From: Pedobacter endophyticus
Lineage (GTDB): Bacteria; Bacteroidota; Bacteroidia; Sphingobacteriales; Sphingobacteriaceae
DNA: 64,000 nt
Assembly (NCBI RefSeq): GCF_015679185.1
Contig: NZ_CP064939.1
Coordinates: 1,054,001-1,118,000, forward strand
Direction of reading: 5' to 3'
Made by a program: the position numbers and the translations under genes
Notes under the pieces: model-generated
What the model saw: the letters and a program-made list of their open reading frames with translations, nothing else
What the model was told of the DNA's origin: nothing
Database searches by the model: none
Shown here: piece by piece, positions 1 through 13,500 of the stretch
Position numbering within the stretch: position 1 is the first letter of the stretch
Layout: each line of letters starts with the position of its first letter

Positions 1-500
1 GGAAAACTTCCAAAATCAGATTGGGCGCTATTCAAATCTTTTTGATTGGCAATTAAAACCGCTCTCGGATTTTTCATCCAGTTTATTGCCGAATCGCAGG
101 AGGCGAGCCAGCTGCGCCGAAGGCTTTCTGAAACGTTGCCAGCTTTTTGAAAGTAACTGATGTATTGGGCTTTTGCTTCGGTGTATTTAGAATTCTGCTG
201 AAGCATTTTGGCATAATTCAATGTATTTTCTGCCTTGCTATCGGGCATACTTACCGCCGTGGCATACCAACTTTCGGCCTGAACATAATTGCTCAGTAGC
301 TGGTACGACTCGGCAAGGCGCTCGGCCGTATGTAAGGTTGCTTTCTTTTTATAAGCCTCTTCGTATAAATTGATGGCCTTGCTGTAGTTCAATAATTCAT
401 ACTGTGCATCGGCCTCTTTAATTACATATTGCGCCTTTAGCAATTGCGATGACGAAGTTAAGGCAATGGTCAGGCTGAGGAACGTTACTATTTTATTCAT
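1..500 (-). CDS. TPR/OmpA-type protein, N-terminal part (cut by window edge)
   Basis: Reading the minus strand from the ATG at 500 gives an open frame to the window edge: a signal peptide (MNKIVTFLSLTIALTSSS, ending near LLKAQ), then tetratricopeptide-like helices of the type EADAQYELLNYSKAINLYEEA. An in-frame ATG at 512 would add four residues and is also possible. A secreted TPR protein directly downstream of a PorP/SprF gene is normally the N-terminal half of an OmpA-family, peptidoglycan-binding protein linked to the type IX secretion system. The OmpA domain itself would lie outside the window, so that part of the call is inferred from context. The gene starts within 15 bases of the PorP stop codon and is surely co-transcribed with it. 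Confidence 0.75.
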   Translation of the reverse strand, partial: MNKIVTFLSLTIALTSSSQLLKAQYVIKEADAQYELLNYSKAINLYEEAYKKKATLHTAERLAESYQLLSNYVQAESWYATAVSMPDSKAENTLNYAKMLQQNSKYTEAKAQYISYFQKAGNVSESLRRSWLASCDSAINWMKNPRAVLIANQKDLNSAQSDFGSF

Positions 501-513
501 TTTCCCTTTCATG

Positions 514-1485
514 CTAAAAATATCTTGGGGTCAACATTGTGATGGGTCTTCTGTTGAAGAAATAGCCTATAGAAATCTCGTGTGTGCCACTGCTGTAGCC
601 TTGTAATGGTCCCATCGAAAAATCGTAGGCATAACCAATTCTAAAGTTCGACGAAGGAAATACCTGCACGGCCGCTACTGCCGAACTTAACCGCGAGAGG
701 TCTTTTTGCAGGTAAGATTTATCATAAAGCTTAACGCCAGTACGATAAGAACCACCAATCCAAAGTTTATCGGCCAGGATAAAAAATGCATTAAAATCCA
801 GACTTGTAGGCCCGCCGCGGTCATCTTTTAATAGAAATGATGGTTTAAGCAACACGTCTGTCGATAACGGAAGCAGCATACCTGCGGTTAAATAATAATG
901 CGCTTTTGGCTGTGGGATGAATGCATATCTATCAATATCAATGTATTGAGAAACAAGGTTATCGGCACTGAAACCGGCATAAACGCGATCGTTTGAAAAA
1001 TAAACCCCTGCCCTGGCATCGGGCACAATGCTGCTTTGCATACCAACAGGCTGAAAAGGTTCAGGGTCGTTTGGATTTAACAGAGCGCCATCAATTCCCA
1101 ATTGTATGGCCCCAACGCCAACACCAAAGGCCAGCCTCGAAGAGCCGTCGTCGTTCATCCTTATGCGATAGGCGTAACTTCCGTATGCAGCCAAATTGCG
1201 TTGTGCACCAAGCCTATCGCTCGATACCTGAAAGGCAAGCCCCACATTACCGTCGTTTGCAATCGCATCAACCGCAAGCGACATCGTTGTGGGCGAACCT
1301 TCAATCCCTGTCCATTGGTTTCTGTAGAAAGCGTGCAGGTTTAGCTGTTCGCGGTAACCGGCATAGGCGGGGTTGATGTAAATGCCGTTAAACATGTACT
1401 GGCTGAATTGTGCATCTTGCTGTGCCAAGACAGGTCTACCCAGTAAAAGTACCAGTCCGCCGATTAAAATTATTAATTTCTTCAT
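514..1485 (-). CDS. PorP/SprF family type IX secretion outer-membrane protein
   Basis: A 323-residue protein. The start at 1485 is chosen because it begins a clean signal peptide (MKKLIILIGGLVLLLGRPVLAQ); a frame open to 1533 adds 16 polar residues with no signal character. The mature start QDAQFSQYMFNGIYINPAYAG is the hallmark of the PorP/SprF family, and the end (RIGYAYDFS, then the SGTHEISIGYFF stretch) is the usual closing beta-strand pair. Family members are beta-barrel outer-membrane proteins; in Flavobacterium johnsoniae SprF is needed for secretion of the giant adhesin SprB. Here the gene follows a giant CHU_C-tagged adhesin by 55 bases, so a dedicated partner role for that adhesin is the natural inference. 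Confidence 0.92.
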   Translation of the reverse strand: MKKLIILIGGLVLLLGRPVLAQQDAQFSQYMFNGIYINPAYAGYREQLNLHAFYRNQWTGIEGSPTTMSLAVDAIANDGNVGLAFQVSSDRLGAQRNLAAYGSYAYRIRMNDDGSSRLAFGVGVGAIQLGIDGALLNPNDPEPFQPVGMQSSIVPDARAGVYFSNDRVYAGFSADNLVSQYIDIDRYAFIPQPKAHYYLTAGMLLPLSTDVLLKPSFLLKDDRGGPTSLDFNAFFILADKLWIGGSYRTGVKLYDKSYLQKDLSRLSSAVAAVQVFPSSNFRIGYAYDFSMGPLQGYSSGTHEISIGYFFNRRPITMLTPRYF

Positions 1486-1540
1486 CTTGTATCCTTTGGA
1501 ATAGAAGTGGAACCGATAACGATTCCACTTCAATCATTTC

Positions 1541-4500
1541 CTATTTTTTAAATGTTCTCACTAAGGTGATATAGCCCTTGAACACCTCGTATCCGTTACT
1601 TCCGCTTCGTTTAACCCTAAGCAGGTAATAGTAGGTACCTTCGTTCAATCCCTCTCCTGTCCAGTTATTTTGATAGTTCTTCTGTCTGAAGATTTCGTAA
1701 CCTTGCCTGTTAACGATTGTTAATTCGTTTTCTGCATATTGGTTCAATCCCCTTATTTCGAACATATCGTTGATGCCATCCCCATTCGGTGTGAAAAGGT
1801 TTGGAACCCTGATATCGAAGAAGTTTGCATTAATAGCAGCCGTAGCCATATTGGTGTAATAGCCAAAGGCATCTTTTACCCGGTAGCCAAAGCTGTCGGC
1901 TCCTGTGTATCCTGGGTTTGGTGTATAAGTCACCGTTCCATCGGCATTAACTTTCACCTGGCCATGCTTAGGCTGCTCCATAATTTCTATCGTAAGCTTA
2001 TCCCACGTTGAGTTGCCCGAATCGTCATTGTCAAGAACAGCGATAACTACTGGCGCATTGGCATTGGTTTCTGCGGTATCATTGTTTGCCACAGGCGATT
2101 TTGGAACCGTAATTACCGTTGGTGTGCTGTTGCCATCATCTGTTCCGGAAACATCCTGAATGGTGGCTCCTGATGGGTTTTTAGCTGTTACCGTTGCCGT
2201 ATTGCTTACGCTGCCCAAATCTTTATCGGCTTGCGTTAAGGTGTACACTTCGGAAACTACAACCGTTGCACCCGGAAGTAAACCACCTGCCACTGTAACG
2301 GCTTTATTTGCCATTCCAAGTTTGGTATCGGTTAATTCCACTGTGTTTAAGGTTACGTTACCAGCGTTTTTGATGGTGAACTTGTACGTAATCTGATTAC
2401 CTGCAAAAGTTGCTGTTTTAACCAGGGTGATTATACCTTTTTCTGGTATTACCGTTACCGTTGGCGTATCGTTGTTTTCTGCTGTCCCAGAAATGTCGCT
2501 CACCGTTTGTTTATCTGGTGTTTGGCCTGCAACTGCGGCACTATTGGTTACTCTTCCGGTATTTTTATCCTCTTGTGTTAAGGTATAAACTACGGTTTCT
2601 ACTGCTGATTTACCAGGAGTTAAAGGAGCAGCAAGTGTTCTGTTAAACCCGATTTTTGCATCAGTAATGGTAACTGCAGCCAGGGTAACATTTCCTGTGT
2701 TTTTAACGGTGAAGCTGTATTCAATACTGTTTCCATCGGTACTTAACACGCCGGTTTTAACCATGGCGATTGCCGGTTGAGCCTTTATGGCAATTATTGT
2801 TGCATCGTTAACAGCAGGTGTATTCGGATCGTCAGATTTAGGGTTGCTGATCGTAGTTCCCATTGGGTCTTTACCCGATACCGCAGCCTGATTGCTGAAA
2901 CTTCCGTTATCTACCTCTGCTTGTGTAAGCGTGTGTTTTGCTGTAACCGTTGCGGTTGCGTTTGGCGCAAGGCTTGCGATGCTAGCAGGAAGTATGGTTC
3001 CCGCATCAGCGCCAGCATCGGCAACTTCAACAGTGTTCAATGTAACATTACCTGTATTCTTCACCACAATGGTGTAGTCGATCACGTCGCCTGCTTTAGT
3101 GCCGGTATTGTTGGCCACCTTGGTTAAGCTCATTGATGCGTTTGGTACAATGGTTACTTTGGTTGCATCATCAACAGCAGGTGTATTCGGATCATCCGAT
3201 TTAGGGTTGCTGATTGCAGCTCCCATTGGGTCTTTACCCGATACCGCAGCCTGATTGCTAAAGCTTCCGTTATCTACCTCTGCTTGTGTAAGTGTATGTT
3301 TTGCTGTAACCGTTGCTGTTGCAGCAGGTGCAAGGCTTGCAATGCTTGCAGGAAGTATGGTTCCCGCATCAGCGCCAGCATCGGCAACTTCAACCGTGTT
3401 GAGCGTTACGTTACCTGTGTTCTTCACCACAATGGTGTAGTCGATCACGTCGCCCGCTTTGGTGCCGGTATTGTTGGCCACCTTGGTTAAGCTCATTGAT
3501 GCGTTTGGTACAATGGTTACTTTGGTTGCATCATCAACAGCAGGTGTATTCGGATCATCAGATTTAGGGTTGCTAATCGTAGTTCCCATTGGGTCTTTAC
3601 TTGATACCGCAGCCTGATTGCTAAAGCTTCCGTTATCTACCTCTGCTTGTGTAAGCGTATGTTTTGCAGTGACTGTTGCTGTTGCAGCAGGTGCAAGACT
3701 GGCTATGCTTGCAGGAAGTATGGTTCCCGCATCAGCGCCAGCATCGGCAACTTCAACCGTGTTTAACGTTACGTTACCTGTGTTCTTCACCACAATGGTG
3801 TAGTCGATCACGTCGCCTGCTTTGGTTCCGGTATTGTTGGCCACCTTGGTCAGGCTCATTGATGCGTTTGGTACAATGGTTACTTTGGTTGCATCATCAA
3901 CAGCAGGTGTGTTCGGATCATCCGATTTAGGGTTGCTGATGGTAGTTCCCACCGGGTCTTTACCCGATACCGCAGCCTGATTGCTGAAACTTCCGCTGTC
4001 AATGTCTGCCTGAGTCAGCGTGTGTTTTGCAGTAACCGTGGCCGTTGCGTTTGGCGCAAAGCTGGCTATGCTCGCAGGAAGTATGGTTCCTGCATCTGCG
4101 CCAGCATCGGCAACTTCAACCGTGTTTAATGTAACATTACCTGTATTCTTCACCACAATGGTGTAGTCGATCACGTCGCCCGCTTTGGTTCCGGTATTGT
4201 TGGCCACCTTGGTTAGGCTCATTGATGCGTTTGGTACAATGGTTACTTTGGTTGCATCATCAACCGCAGGTGTGTTCGGATCATCAGATTTAGGGTTGCT
4301 GATTGCAGTTCCCATTGGGTCCTTACCTGATACCGCAGCCTGATTGCTGAAACTTCCGCTGTCAATGTCGGCCTGAGTCAGCGTATGTTTTGCTGTAACC
4401 GTAGCGGTTGCGTTTGGCGCAAGGCTGGCTATGCTCGCAGGAAGTATGGTTCCTGCATCTGCGCCAGCATCGGCAACTTCAACAGTGTTTAATGTAACAT

Positions 4501-7500
4501 TACCTGTGTTCTTCACCACAATGGTGTAGTCGATCACGTCGCCTGCTTTGGTTCCGGTATTGTTGGCCACCTTGGTTAAGCTCATTGATGCGTTTGGTAC
4601 AATGGTTACTTTGGTTGCATCATCAACAGCCGGTGTGTTCGGATCATCAGATTTAGGGTTGCTAATCGTAGTTCCCACTGGATCCTTACCCGATACCGCA
4701 GCCTGATTGCTAAAGCTTCCGCTGTCAATGTCTGCCTGAGTCAGCGTATGTTTTGCTGTAACCGTTGCTGTTGCGTTTGGCGCAAGGCTTGTGATGCTTG
4801 CAGGAAGTATGGTTCCCGCATCAGCGCCAGCATCGGCAACTTCAACAGTGTTTAAGGTAACATTACCTGTGTTCTTCACCACAATGGTGTAGTCGATCAC
4901 GTCGCCTGCTTTAGTGCCGGTATTGTTGGCCACCTTGGTTAGGCTCATTGATGCGTTTGGTACAATGGTTACTTTGGTTGCATCATCAACAGCAGGTGTA
5001 TTCGGATCATCCGATTTAGGGTTGCTGATCGTAGTTCCCATTGGGTCTTTACCTGATACCGCAGCCTGATTGCTAAAGCTTCCGTTATCTACCTCTGCTT
5101 GTGTAAGCGTATGTTTTGCTGTAACCGTTGCTGTTGCAGCAGGTGCAAGGCTGGCAATGCTTGCAGGAAGTATGGTTCCCGCATCAGCGCCAGCATCGGC
5201 AACTTCAACCGTGTTTAATGTAACATTACCTGTATTCTTCACCACAATGGTGTAGTCGATCACGTCGCCCGCTTTGGTGCCGGTATTGTTGGCCACCTTG
5301 GTCAGGCTCATTGATGCGTTTGGTACAATGGTTACTTTGGTTGCATCATCAACAGCAGGTGTATTCGGATCGTCCGATTTAGGGTTACTGATTGCAGTTC
5401 CCATTGGGTCTTTACCTGATACCGCAGCCTGATTGCTAAAGCTTCCGCTGTCAATATCCGCCTGTGTAAGCGTATGTTTGGCTGTAACCGTTGCGGTTGC
5501 AGCAGGTGCAAGACTGGCTATGCTCGCAGGAAGTATGGTTCCTGCATCTGCGCCAGCATCGGCAACTTCAACAGTGTTTAATGTAACATTACCTGTGTTC
5601 TTCACCACAATAGTGTAGTCGATCACGTCGCCTGCTTTGGTTCCGGTATTGTTGGCCACCTTGGTTAAGCTCATTGATGCGTTTGGTACAATGGTTACTT
5701 TGGTTGCATCATCAACAGCAGGTGTGTTCGGATCATCCGATTTAGGGTTGCTGATTGCAGTTCCCATTGGGTCTTTACCCGATACCGCAGCCTGATTGCT
5801 AAAGCTTCCGTTATCTACCTCTGCTTGTGTAAGTGTATGTTTTGCTGTAACCGTTGCTGTTGCGTTTGGCGCAAGGCTTGCGATGCTTGCAGGAAGTATG
5901 GTTCCTGCATCTGCGCCAGCATCGGCAACTTCAACAGTGTTTAATGTAACATTACCTGTGTTCTTCACCACAATGGTGTAGTCGATCACGTCGCCTGCTT
6001 TGGTTCCGGTATTGTTGGCCACCTTGGTTAAGCTCATTGAGCCGTTTGCTGTGATGCCAACTACCGTCGGAGTATCGTTGGTTTCATCTGTTCCAGATTT
6101 ATCTGTAACGTTTGATCCAATGGCAGGGCTAGCCGTAACCGTTGCAGAGTTAGCATACGTTCCGGCATCTACATCGGCCTGGGTTAACACGTGGCTTGCT
6201 GTAATTACCACGTTGGCACCTGGCGCCAATTGAGCAATCGGACTTCCTGAAACTACTGCATTTACATCCGTTACCACTAAATTGTTTAGGGTAACGTTAC
6301 CTGTATTTTTAACATTCAATTGGTAGCTTAACACCTTACCGGCCTCATTTGGCACAGTACCTACCACTGTTTTAACAAGAGCTACACCCGGGTTCGGCGT
6401 AATCTGCACTATTGTAGGCAAATCATCGCTTGCGGTATTTCCAGAGATATCGCTCACTTCCGAGCCATCCGGAGCTTTTGCCAGTGTAGTTGCTGTATTG
6501 GTAAAGCTGCCCTGATCTACTTCGGTCTGGGTAAGTGTATGGCTCGCTGTTACTTTAACCGATGCCCCACTTGCCAAACTCGCAATTGTAGCCGGTGTGA
6601 TGCTTCCTGCATCTGCGCCTGCATCTTCAATAACAAGGTTGGTCAGTGCAGAAGTTCCCGTGTTATGAATATCAAATTCGTAATTGATGATGTCGCCCGC
6701 CTTGCTTACTGTGTTCAGGGCGGTTTTTACCATCGTTAACGACGAACGATAAACGGTTGTAGAAACAGCAGAGTTTGCACTTGTAGCATCGCTTTCTGAT
6801 GGTTGTGCAGCAACCGTGTTCAAAATGGTTCCATCAAAACTCGCAGGGATCTCTCCGCTTACATAGATGTTGACGCCATTGCCACTTCCGGCCGGGATGT
6901 TTGCTGTGATGTTGATATCGCCGGTTCCACTTGGGGCAGAAGTTGTAGCCAATCCTAAACTTTCCGTTTGCCAGCTTAAGTTAGTAAGCGCTACAGGTGC
7001 TACATCCACTATCGCAAGGTTTAGCGCATCGCCCGTTCCCTCGTTTACCACGTTGATCAGATAGCTGATCTTGTTGCCCGATCTTAATACCGCCGGACCA
7101 CCTTTTGTAATTTTTATTATCGGCTTGCGGCTCACTGCTGTTACTACAGGAGTTGAATTTACCGCTGTGCCTGTTTCGGCTGGAGTTACACTCGCGACGT
7201 TACTTATATTTCCGTTAAAGGCGGCTGAAACCGTACCTTCTATGTCGATAATTACACGATCTGTTGATCCTGCTGGCAAATTCGCTGTAACAGATACGTT
7301 GTTTCCTGTGCCTTGCTGTGCAGAAAGAATTGCAGCCGACCCTTCCGTTGTAGCCGTCCATTGTACATTGCCGATTTCCGGTGGAACAACGTCTGCAATA
7401 ACCGTGTTCAGTGCCGTACTTGGCCCGTTGTTTTTAACCACCACCTGGTAGTTGATGGTTGCGCCTGCCGATACATTGGTTGGCCCGCTTTTGGAAACGA

Positions 7501-10500
7501 CTAAATCTACTGACGGCGTAACTGTTGTAGAGGCCGTACTCTGCGATTGCTGAATGCCGGGTTCTGTAGGCGCTGCCGTGGCGGTATTAACTAAAACGCT
7601 TTTGAATAGCGGATTGATTGTACCGCTGATCACTACATCTACACTTCCGTTTGCCGGGATGTTTGCGCTGAGCGAAACGTTGTTGCCCGTGCCTGTAGCT
7701 CCGGTTATAATAGTTGCACCATTAGCGGTTGAGCCTGTCCAGCTTACGTTTTCTACATTTCCGGGAACAGCATCTGTTAAGATGGTACCCAGTGCGTCAG
7801 AAGGACCTGAGTTGCTCAGTTTAAGCGTATAAGTGATGTTGCTACCGCCGAACGAAACCGTTGGAGCTGATTTAGTTAACAACAAGTTAGGCGTTTGCTT
7901 AACTATTGTAACAGCCGGAGTAGAAACTACCGGCGGATTGCCTGGCTCAGCTGGTGTAATGGTTGCCGTATTCGATACGTTTCCAATTACACTCGAAGCC
8001 AATGTTCCATTAATGGTAACATAGATTTTTCCACCAGTCGGAATGTTGCCTGTTAATGATAATGTATTTCCGGTTCCTGTAGCGTTTGCTGTAACTACGG
8101 CTCCTCCAGCAACAGTAGTAGACCACGTTGGGTTGAGGATTGTTGCCGGAATATTATCTGTTAATACTGCTGCCGAAGCATTACTTGGGCCATTGTTGCC
8201 CACCTCAATGGTATACACAACAGGTTGCCCGGCGCTTAAGCTCGATGGCGCAGATTTAACAATTGTTAGGTTTGTAATTTTATTTACAACGGTGCTCACC
8301 TCTGGTGATGACACCATTGGGTTTGTACCAATTTTAGCGGTTGCTGTATTTCTGATGGTGCCGGCAAAATCAGGGTTGATCGTGCCTTTTACATCCACAG
8401 TAATAGATGAGCCAGCAGGGATGTTTGCGTTTACTGCTACATTTCCTGAACCACTTGTTGCTCCAGTAATGGTAGCCAATGTTCCGCTGTTGCTGGCTGT
8501 CCACTGCACGCCTGTAATTTCAGCTTGCAAAACATCAGCAATGTTTACACCGGTTGCATCACTCGGACCAGTATTTTCTACCTTAATTTTGTAGGTAATC
8601 TGGTTTCCGGCGGCAGCCGTAGTAGGCCCTGTTTTTTGCAGTACCAAAGTTGGGGTACTCACCACATCGGTACTTACCGACGAAGTATTGTTATCAGTGT
8701 TATAATCGGTAATGTTCGATGGCAGCGTAACTGTTGCCGTGTTGGTTAATGCGCCCAATACAGCGTTTGCAGGTACTTTTCCGTTAATGGTTACCGTAAT
8801 AAAATTGCCCTGGCCACCTGAAATGTTACCTGTTAACTGCACCATATTGCCCACTCCATTAGGAGTAGTTGTTATGGTTGCAGCACCCGTTGTGGTTGCT
8901 ACCCAACTTACATTGGTAAGCAGCGTATTTACATTATCGGCAATCACTAAATCGTCAATATCTACCGAACCGTTGTTGTACACGTTAATGGTGTAGGTAA
9001 CATTTTCACCTGCTGATACGCGTTGCGGACCTGCCTTAATTACGGCAATATCAGTAGAACGGTTAACACTTGTAGTTACCGAACTTTCTTTAACGGTGCC
9101 AGACGTAGCTTCGGCCTTGTTGGTGAAAGATGAACCTGCAGTTTGCTTGATAATACCATTTACAGTGATTAAAATGTTATTGTTACCTGTTGGGATATCG
9201 CCAACAGTTAAAATGCTGTTTGTTATGCCCGATGAACTATAACCAGATTTAATAATGGCCACACCGTTTACGGTAGCCGTCCAGTTTAACACTTCTACAT
9301 CGTCTGGCACATTATCAGCAATAAACATGTCTGTAATGTTTCCTGCACCTGTATTTTTGATTAAGATAGTGTAGGTAATTTCATCGCCAACATTGGCATT
9401 TGCCGGACCCGATTTTGCGATCGTAAAGTTCGGGTCATTGTCTACAACAGTATTAAATGTCGAAGTATTATTCGCCGCCTCCGGATCTGTTATGCCCGAG
9501 CCAATGGTTGCTGTTGCGGTGTTGGCAATTAAAGTGCCATCAATCAAAGCAGGACTTACCAACGCCTTAATCTTCACTTCAATCACACCAGATATTGGTG
9601 CAATATCAGCAGTCAGGTTTACATTTCCTGCGCCCGAAGCAGTACTTACGCTCGATCCGTTGGTGGCAGTTGCCGTCCAGGTAATTGATCCTGCCATAAT
9701 TCCGGCAGGCAAGTTGTCGATAATACGGGTGCCTATGGCCGTACTTGGGCCCTGGTTCGTAATCTTTAACGTATACTCAATCTCCTCTCCTGCCTTGGCA
9801 TTTGCCGGGCCCGATTTTACAATCCGCAGGTTTGCCTTACGGGCAATGGCTGTGGTTACCGCAGCAGTTGCCGGACTTGGATCGGTAACGCCCGTTGGTG
9901 GTGTAGCCGTAGCCGTATTGGTCAGGCTGCTATTTTGATAGGCCGGATTTACCGTGCCGGTTAAAGTAATAATTACCTTATCTGTTCCGCCAGCTTTAAG
10001 CGAAGCAGTAATGCCCACATTACCTGTGCCATTGGCCGCACTCGCTGTAGCAGTTCCTTGTGTAGCAACTGTCCAACTTGCGTTGATGATTGATGCCGGA
10101 AGGATGTCGCTAATCGCTGCGCCCACCACATCGCCGGGACCCTGGTTTTCTACCGTAATGGTGTAAGTGGCCTGTTCGCCCGCAAAAAGGTTCGACGGAC
10201 CTGTTTTCGAAATCCTTAAATCGGCTTGTTTACTTACCGAAGTGGTCGCTGTATTCGAATTAACTGCTGGGTTGCCAGTTTCCGAAGGTGTAACAGCAGC
10301 AGTGTTGCTTATCGAGTTTCCGCTGAATGCCGGGTTCAATTTACCAGTGATTTGTACCAAAACGGTATTGGCATCTCCCGCCGGAAGATTCGCTTTAATA
10401 CTTACCGAGTTGCCCGATCCTGTTGCACCAAACGACACAGTTGCCGCTCCGTTTGCAACAGCCGTCCAGCTTACATTTTGAATATCAGCAGGAACAATGT

Positions 10501-13500
10501 CGCTAATGGTTGCATTAACCGCGTTGCTCGGGCCGGTACTTTTAACCAGTAAAGTATAGTTAACTATTTCACCTGCGTTAACAGAAACCGGAGCCGATTT
10601 CACGATCGAAATATTGCTCTTGTTCGAAACATTAGTGGTTACCGCATTCGAGTTTACCGTTGTTCCCGTTTCCGATGGAACAGCCGTCGCCACGTTCGAA
10701 AGGCTTGTATTTAACTGGTTTGCCGGAATAGTTCCCTTAACAGTAATCTGGATTTTGTTGTTGTTGCCTACGTTGAGGTTCCCGTTTACGGCTACGTTTC
10801 CGGTTCCCGAAGCTGTTGCCACAGATGAGGTTCCCGATGCAATTGCCGTCCAAGTAACATTGGTTAAGCCAGCAGGAATCGCATCTGCAATGGCTAGATT
10901 AGTTGCGTTCGATGGTCCGGCATTAACCGCATTGATTACATAAGTAATGGTTTCTCCCGCATTTGCGGTAGTTGGCCCGGTTTTAATTAAGCTAACCGAC
11001 GGAACCCTGTTTACCTGTGTAGTAATGGTGTTTGATGTTTTTGCAACAGCAGCGGTTTCGGCTGGCGTTACCATTGCGCTGTTAATTAAATTGGCTGTTG
11101 CAGATGGATTGACGGTTCCGTTGATTGTTACCGAAATCTCGTTTCCTGCGCCGGCCGGAATATTTCCAACCAAACCAATTGTGTTTCCTGTTCCGCTGGT
11201 AGCGCCCGACAGTGTTGCAGCACCAGTTGTGGTTGCAGCCCACGTTACGTTTTGTATACCTGCCGGAACATTATCTGTAATGCTTGCTCCATCTGCATTT
11301 GCAGTTGAGTTATTCTTGATTTTTAAAGTGTAAGTAATGTTTTGACCAGCACTGATCGCCGCAGGGCCAGTTTTCTCTATCGCAAGCACAGGAATTTTCT
11401 TCACGTCGGTGCTTACTGTAGAAGTTTGTGGCGTGGCGCCAGTTTCAGCCGGAGTGGCCGTTGCACTGTTGCCTAGTGCACCATTGTACGCCGGACTCAC
11501 TTTTCCGGTAATATTAACAGTGATCTTATTTGCTGCACCAGCAGGAATATTTCCGATTACGGTAATATCATTGCCTGTTCCGGCGGCAGGATTGTTAACC
11601 GTTGCCGAACCAGATGATGTAGCCGTCCAGTTAACGCCGCTAATCTCTGTTGACACCAAATCTTTGATTTGCAGATTCTGCGCATCAGAAGTGCTGGTAT
11701 TAATTACATCGATACTATATGTGAGGTTATCGCCAGAAATAACCGACGACGGACCGTTCTTGGTAATCGATACCGTTGGAATTCTGTTTATTGTTGTCGT
11801 TACCGACGATTGTGGCGAAGGACTATTTTGTTCAGTTGCCGTTACCGTTGCCGTATTGGTTACACTGCCGTTAAACGATGGGCTGGCCTTTCCAATAATG
11901 GTTACAACCGCCTTGTGGGTCGACCCTGCCGGCACGTTTACAACCGTTGCAAGTGTATTGCCGCTGCCTGTGCCGCCGCTAATTACTTTGGCATTGCCCT
12001 GTAATGCAGTTGTCCAGGTTGGGTTTAATATTTCTGTTGGGATTAAATCTTCGATAGTTGCATTTAAGGCATCACTTGGCCCGGTATTCTCTACCTCAAT
12101 GGTATAAGTAATGTTTGTACCTGATACTACTGAAGCCGGACCGTTCTTTGCAATCCTTAATCCCGATTTTGTAGTTACCGATGTGTTTACTTCATTCGAA
12201 ACCACCGGAACAACACCTGCTTCAGCCGGGGTAACCGTTGCCGAGTTGATGATGTTGCCCAACATTCCTGAGCCCACTTTTCCCGTTACATTAATTTGAA
12301 CGGTACTGTTGGCGTTGAAATTACCTGTTAAACTCAGGGCGTTTCCTGTTCCCGTTGCTCCGGCTGTAATATTCGCCGTACCATCCGTAACGCTACTCGT
12401 CCAGCTTACGTTGGTAATTCCCGAAGGAATGTTATCGGTAATCACGGTATTCAAACTGTTCGAAGGACCAGTGTTTCTAACCGTAATTGTATAATTGATG
12501 TTGTTGCCCGCAATGATTGTTGCAGGACCATTTTTAACTACTGTAAATACCGGTTTGCTATTGGTATTGGTTACTGCCTCTGCGCTCACAGGTGTGCTGC
12601 CCGCTTCCTGAGGTGTAGCGATAGCTGTGTTGGTGATCGCCCCCGTATAGTCTGGCCTGATCGTTCCGGTTACATTTAAAATAATTTTATGTTGTGCTCC
12701 GGCCGGAATATTGGCTGTTACATTAATGTTATTGCCATTGCCTGAGGCACCGTTTGTAATGGTGGCCCCGCCCTGAGCTTGCGAAGTCCAGCTTACGTTG
12801 GTTAATCCCGCAGGTACATTATCCGCAATTTGAACGCCTGTAGCGTTGCTCGGCCCGTTGTTGCCTACCTCAATTCTATAAGTAACCGCATCTCCGGCTG
12901 CTGCAGATGATGCACCGGCCTTTGAGATTACAATTCCCGAAGAACTTGTTATATTGGCATTTACTGCTGAATTGCTTCCCGCTCCTTGTGGCTCAGCTGG
13001 CGATACCGATGCGGTATTGTTTACACTGCCAGTTGCCGCCGGGCTCAAAGTTCCGGTAATGGTTACGTTGATATAATTATTGGCGTTTCCTGCCGGGATA
13101 TTTGCACGAACGCTAACCGCATTGCTGCTTCCCGAAGCGCCAGATACTACCGTAGCGTTTCCGTTTGCAGTAGCTGTCCAGCTTACGTTTTCTACCGAAG
13201 CAGGCACCGCATCTTCAATAGCCGCGTTTAAGGCGTCGCTACTTCCTGTATTTACAACTTTCAATGTGTATTCTACCGTCGAACCAGCAATAAGGCCAGA
13301 GGCGCCAGACTTGGTGATGGCCAAAACCGGTTTTGCCACAACCGCAGTTACATCAGTTGCTTTGTTATTGGTTAAAACCGGATCGGTAATTCCCGTTGGC
13401 ACGGTAAGTACCGCTTCATTGGTTAGGTTGCCCCTTACCGATGCAGCCACTTTCCCGGTAATGGTTAAGGTTGCATTTTGTCCTTTTGCGAGGGTTAAAC

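Noticed and set aside
2779..6045. Regular repeats considered as a CRISPR array
   Set aside because: The 363-base units are contiguous coding repeats with no short repeat/unique spacer alternation and no cas genes nearby.
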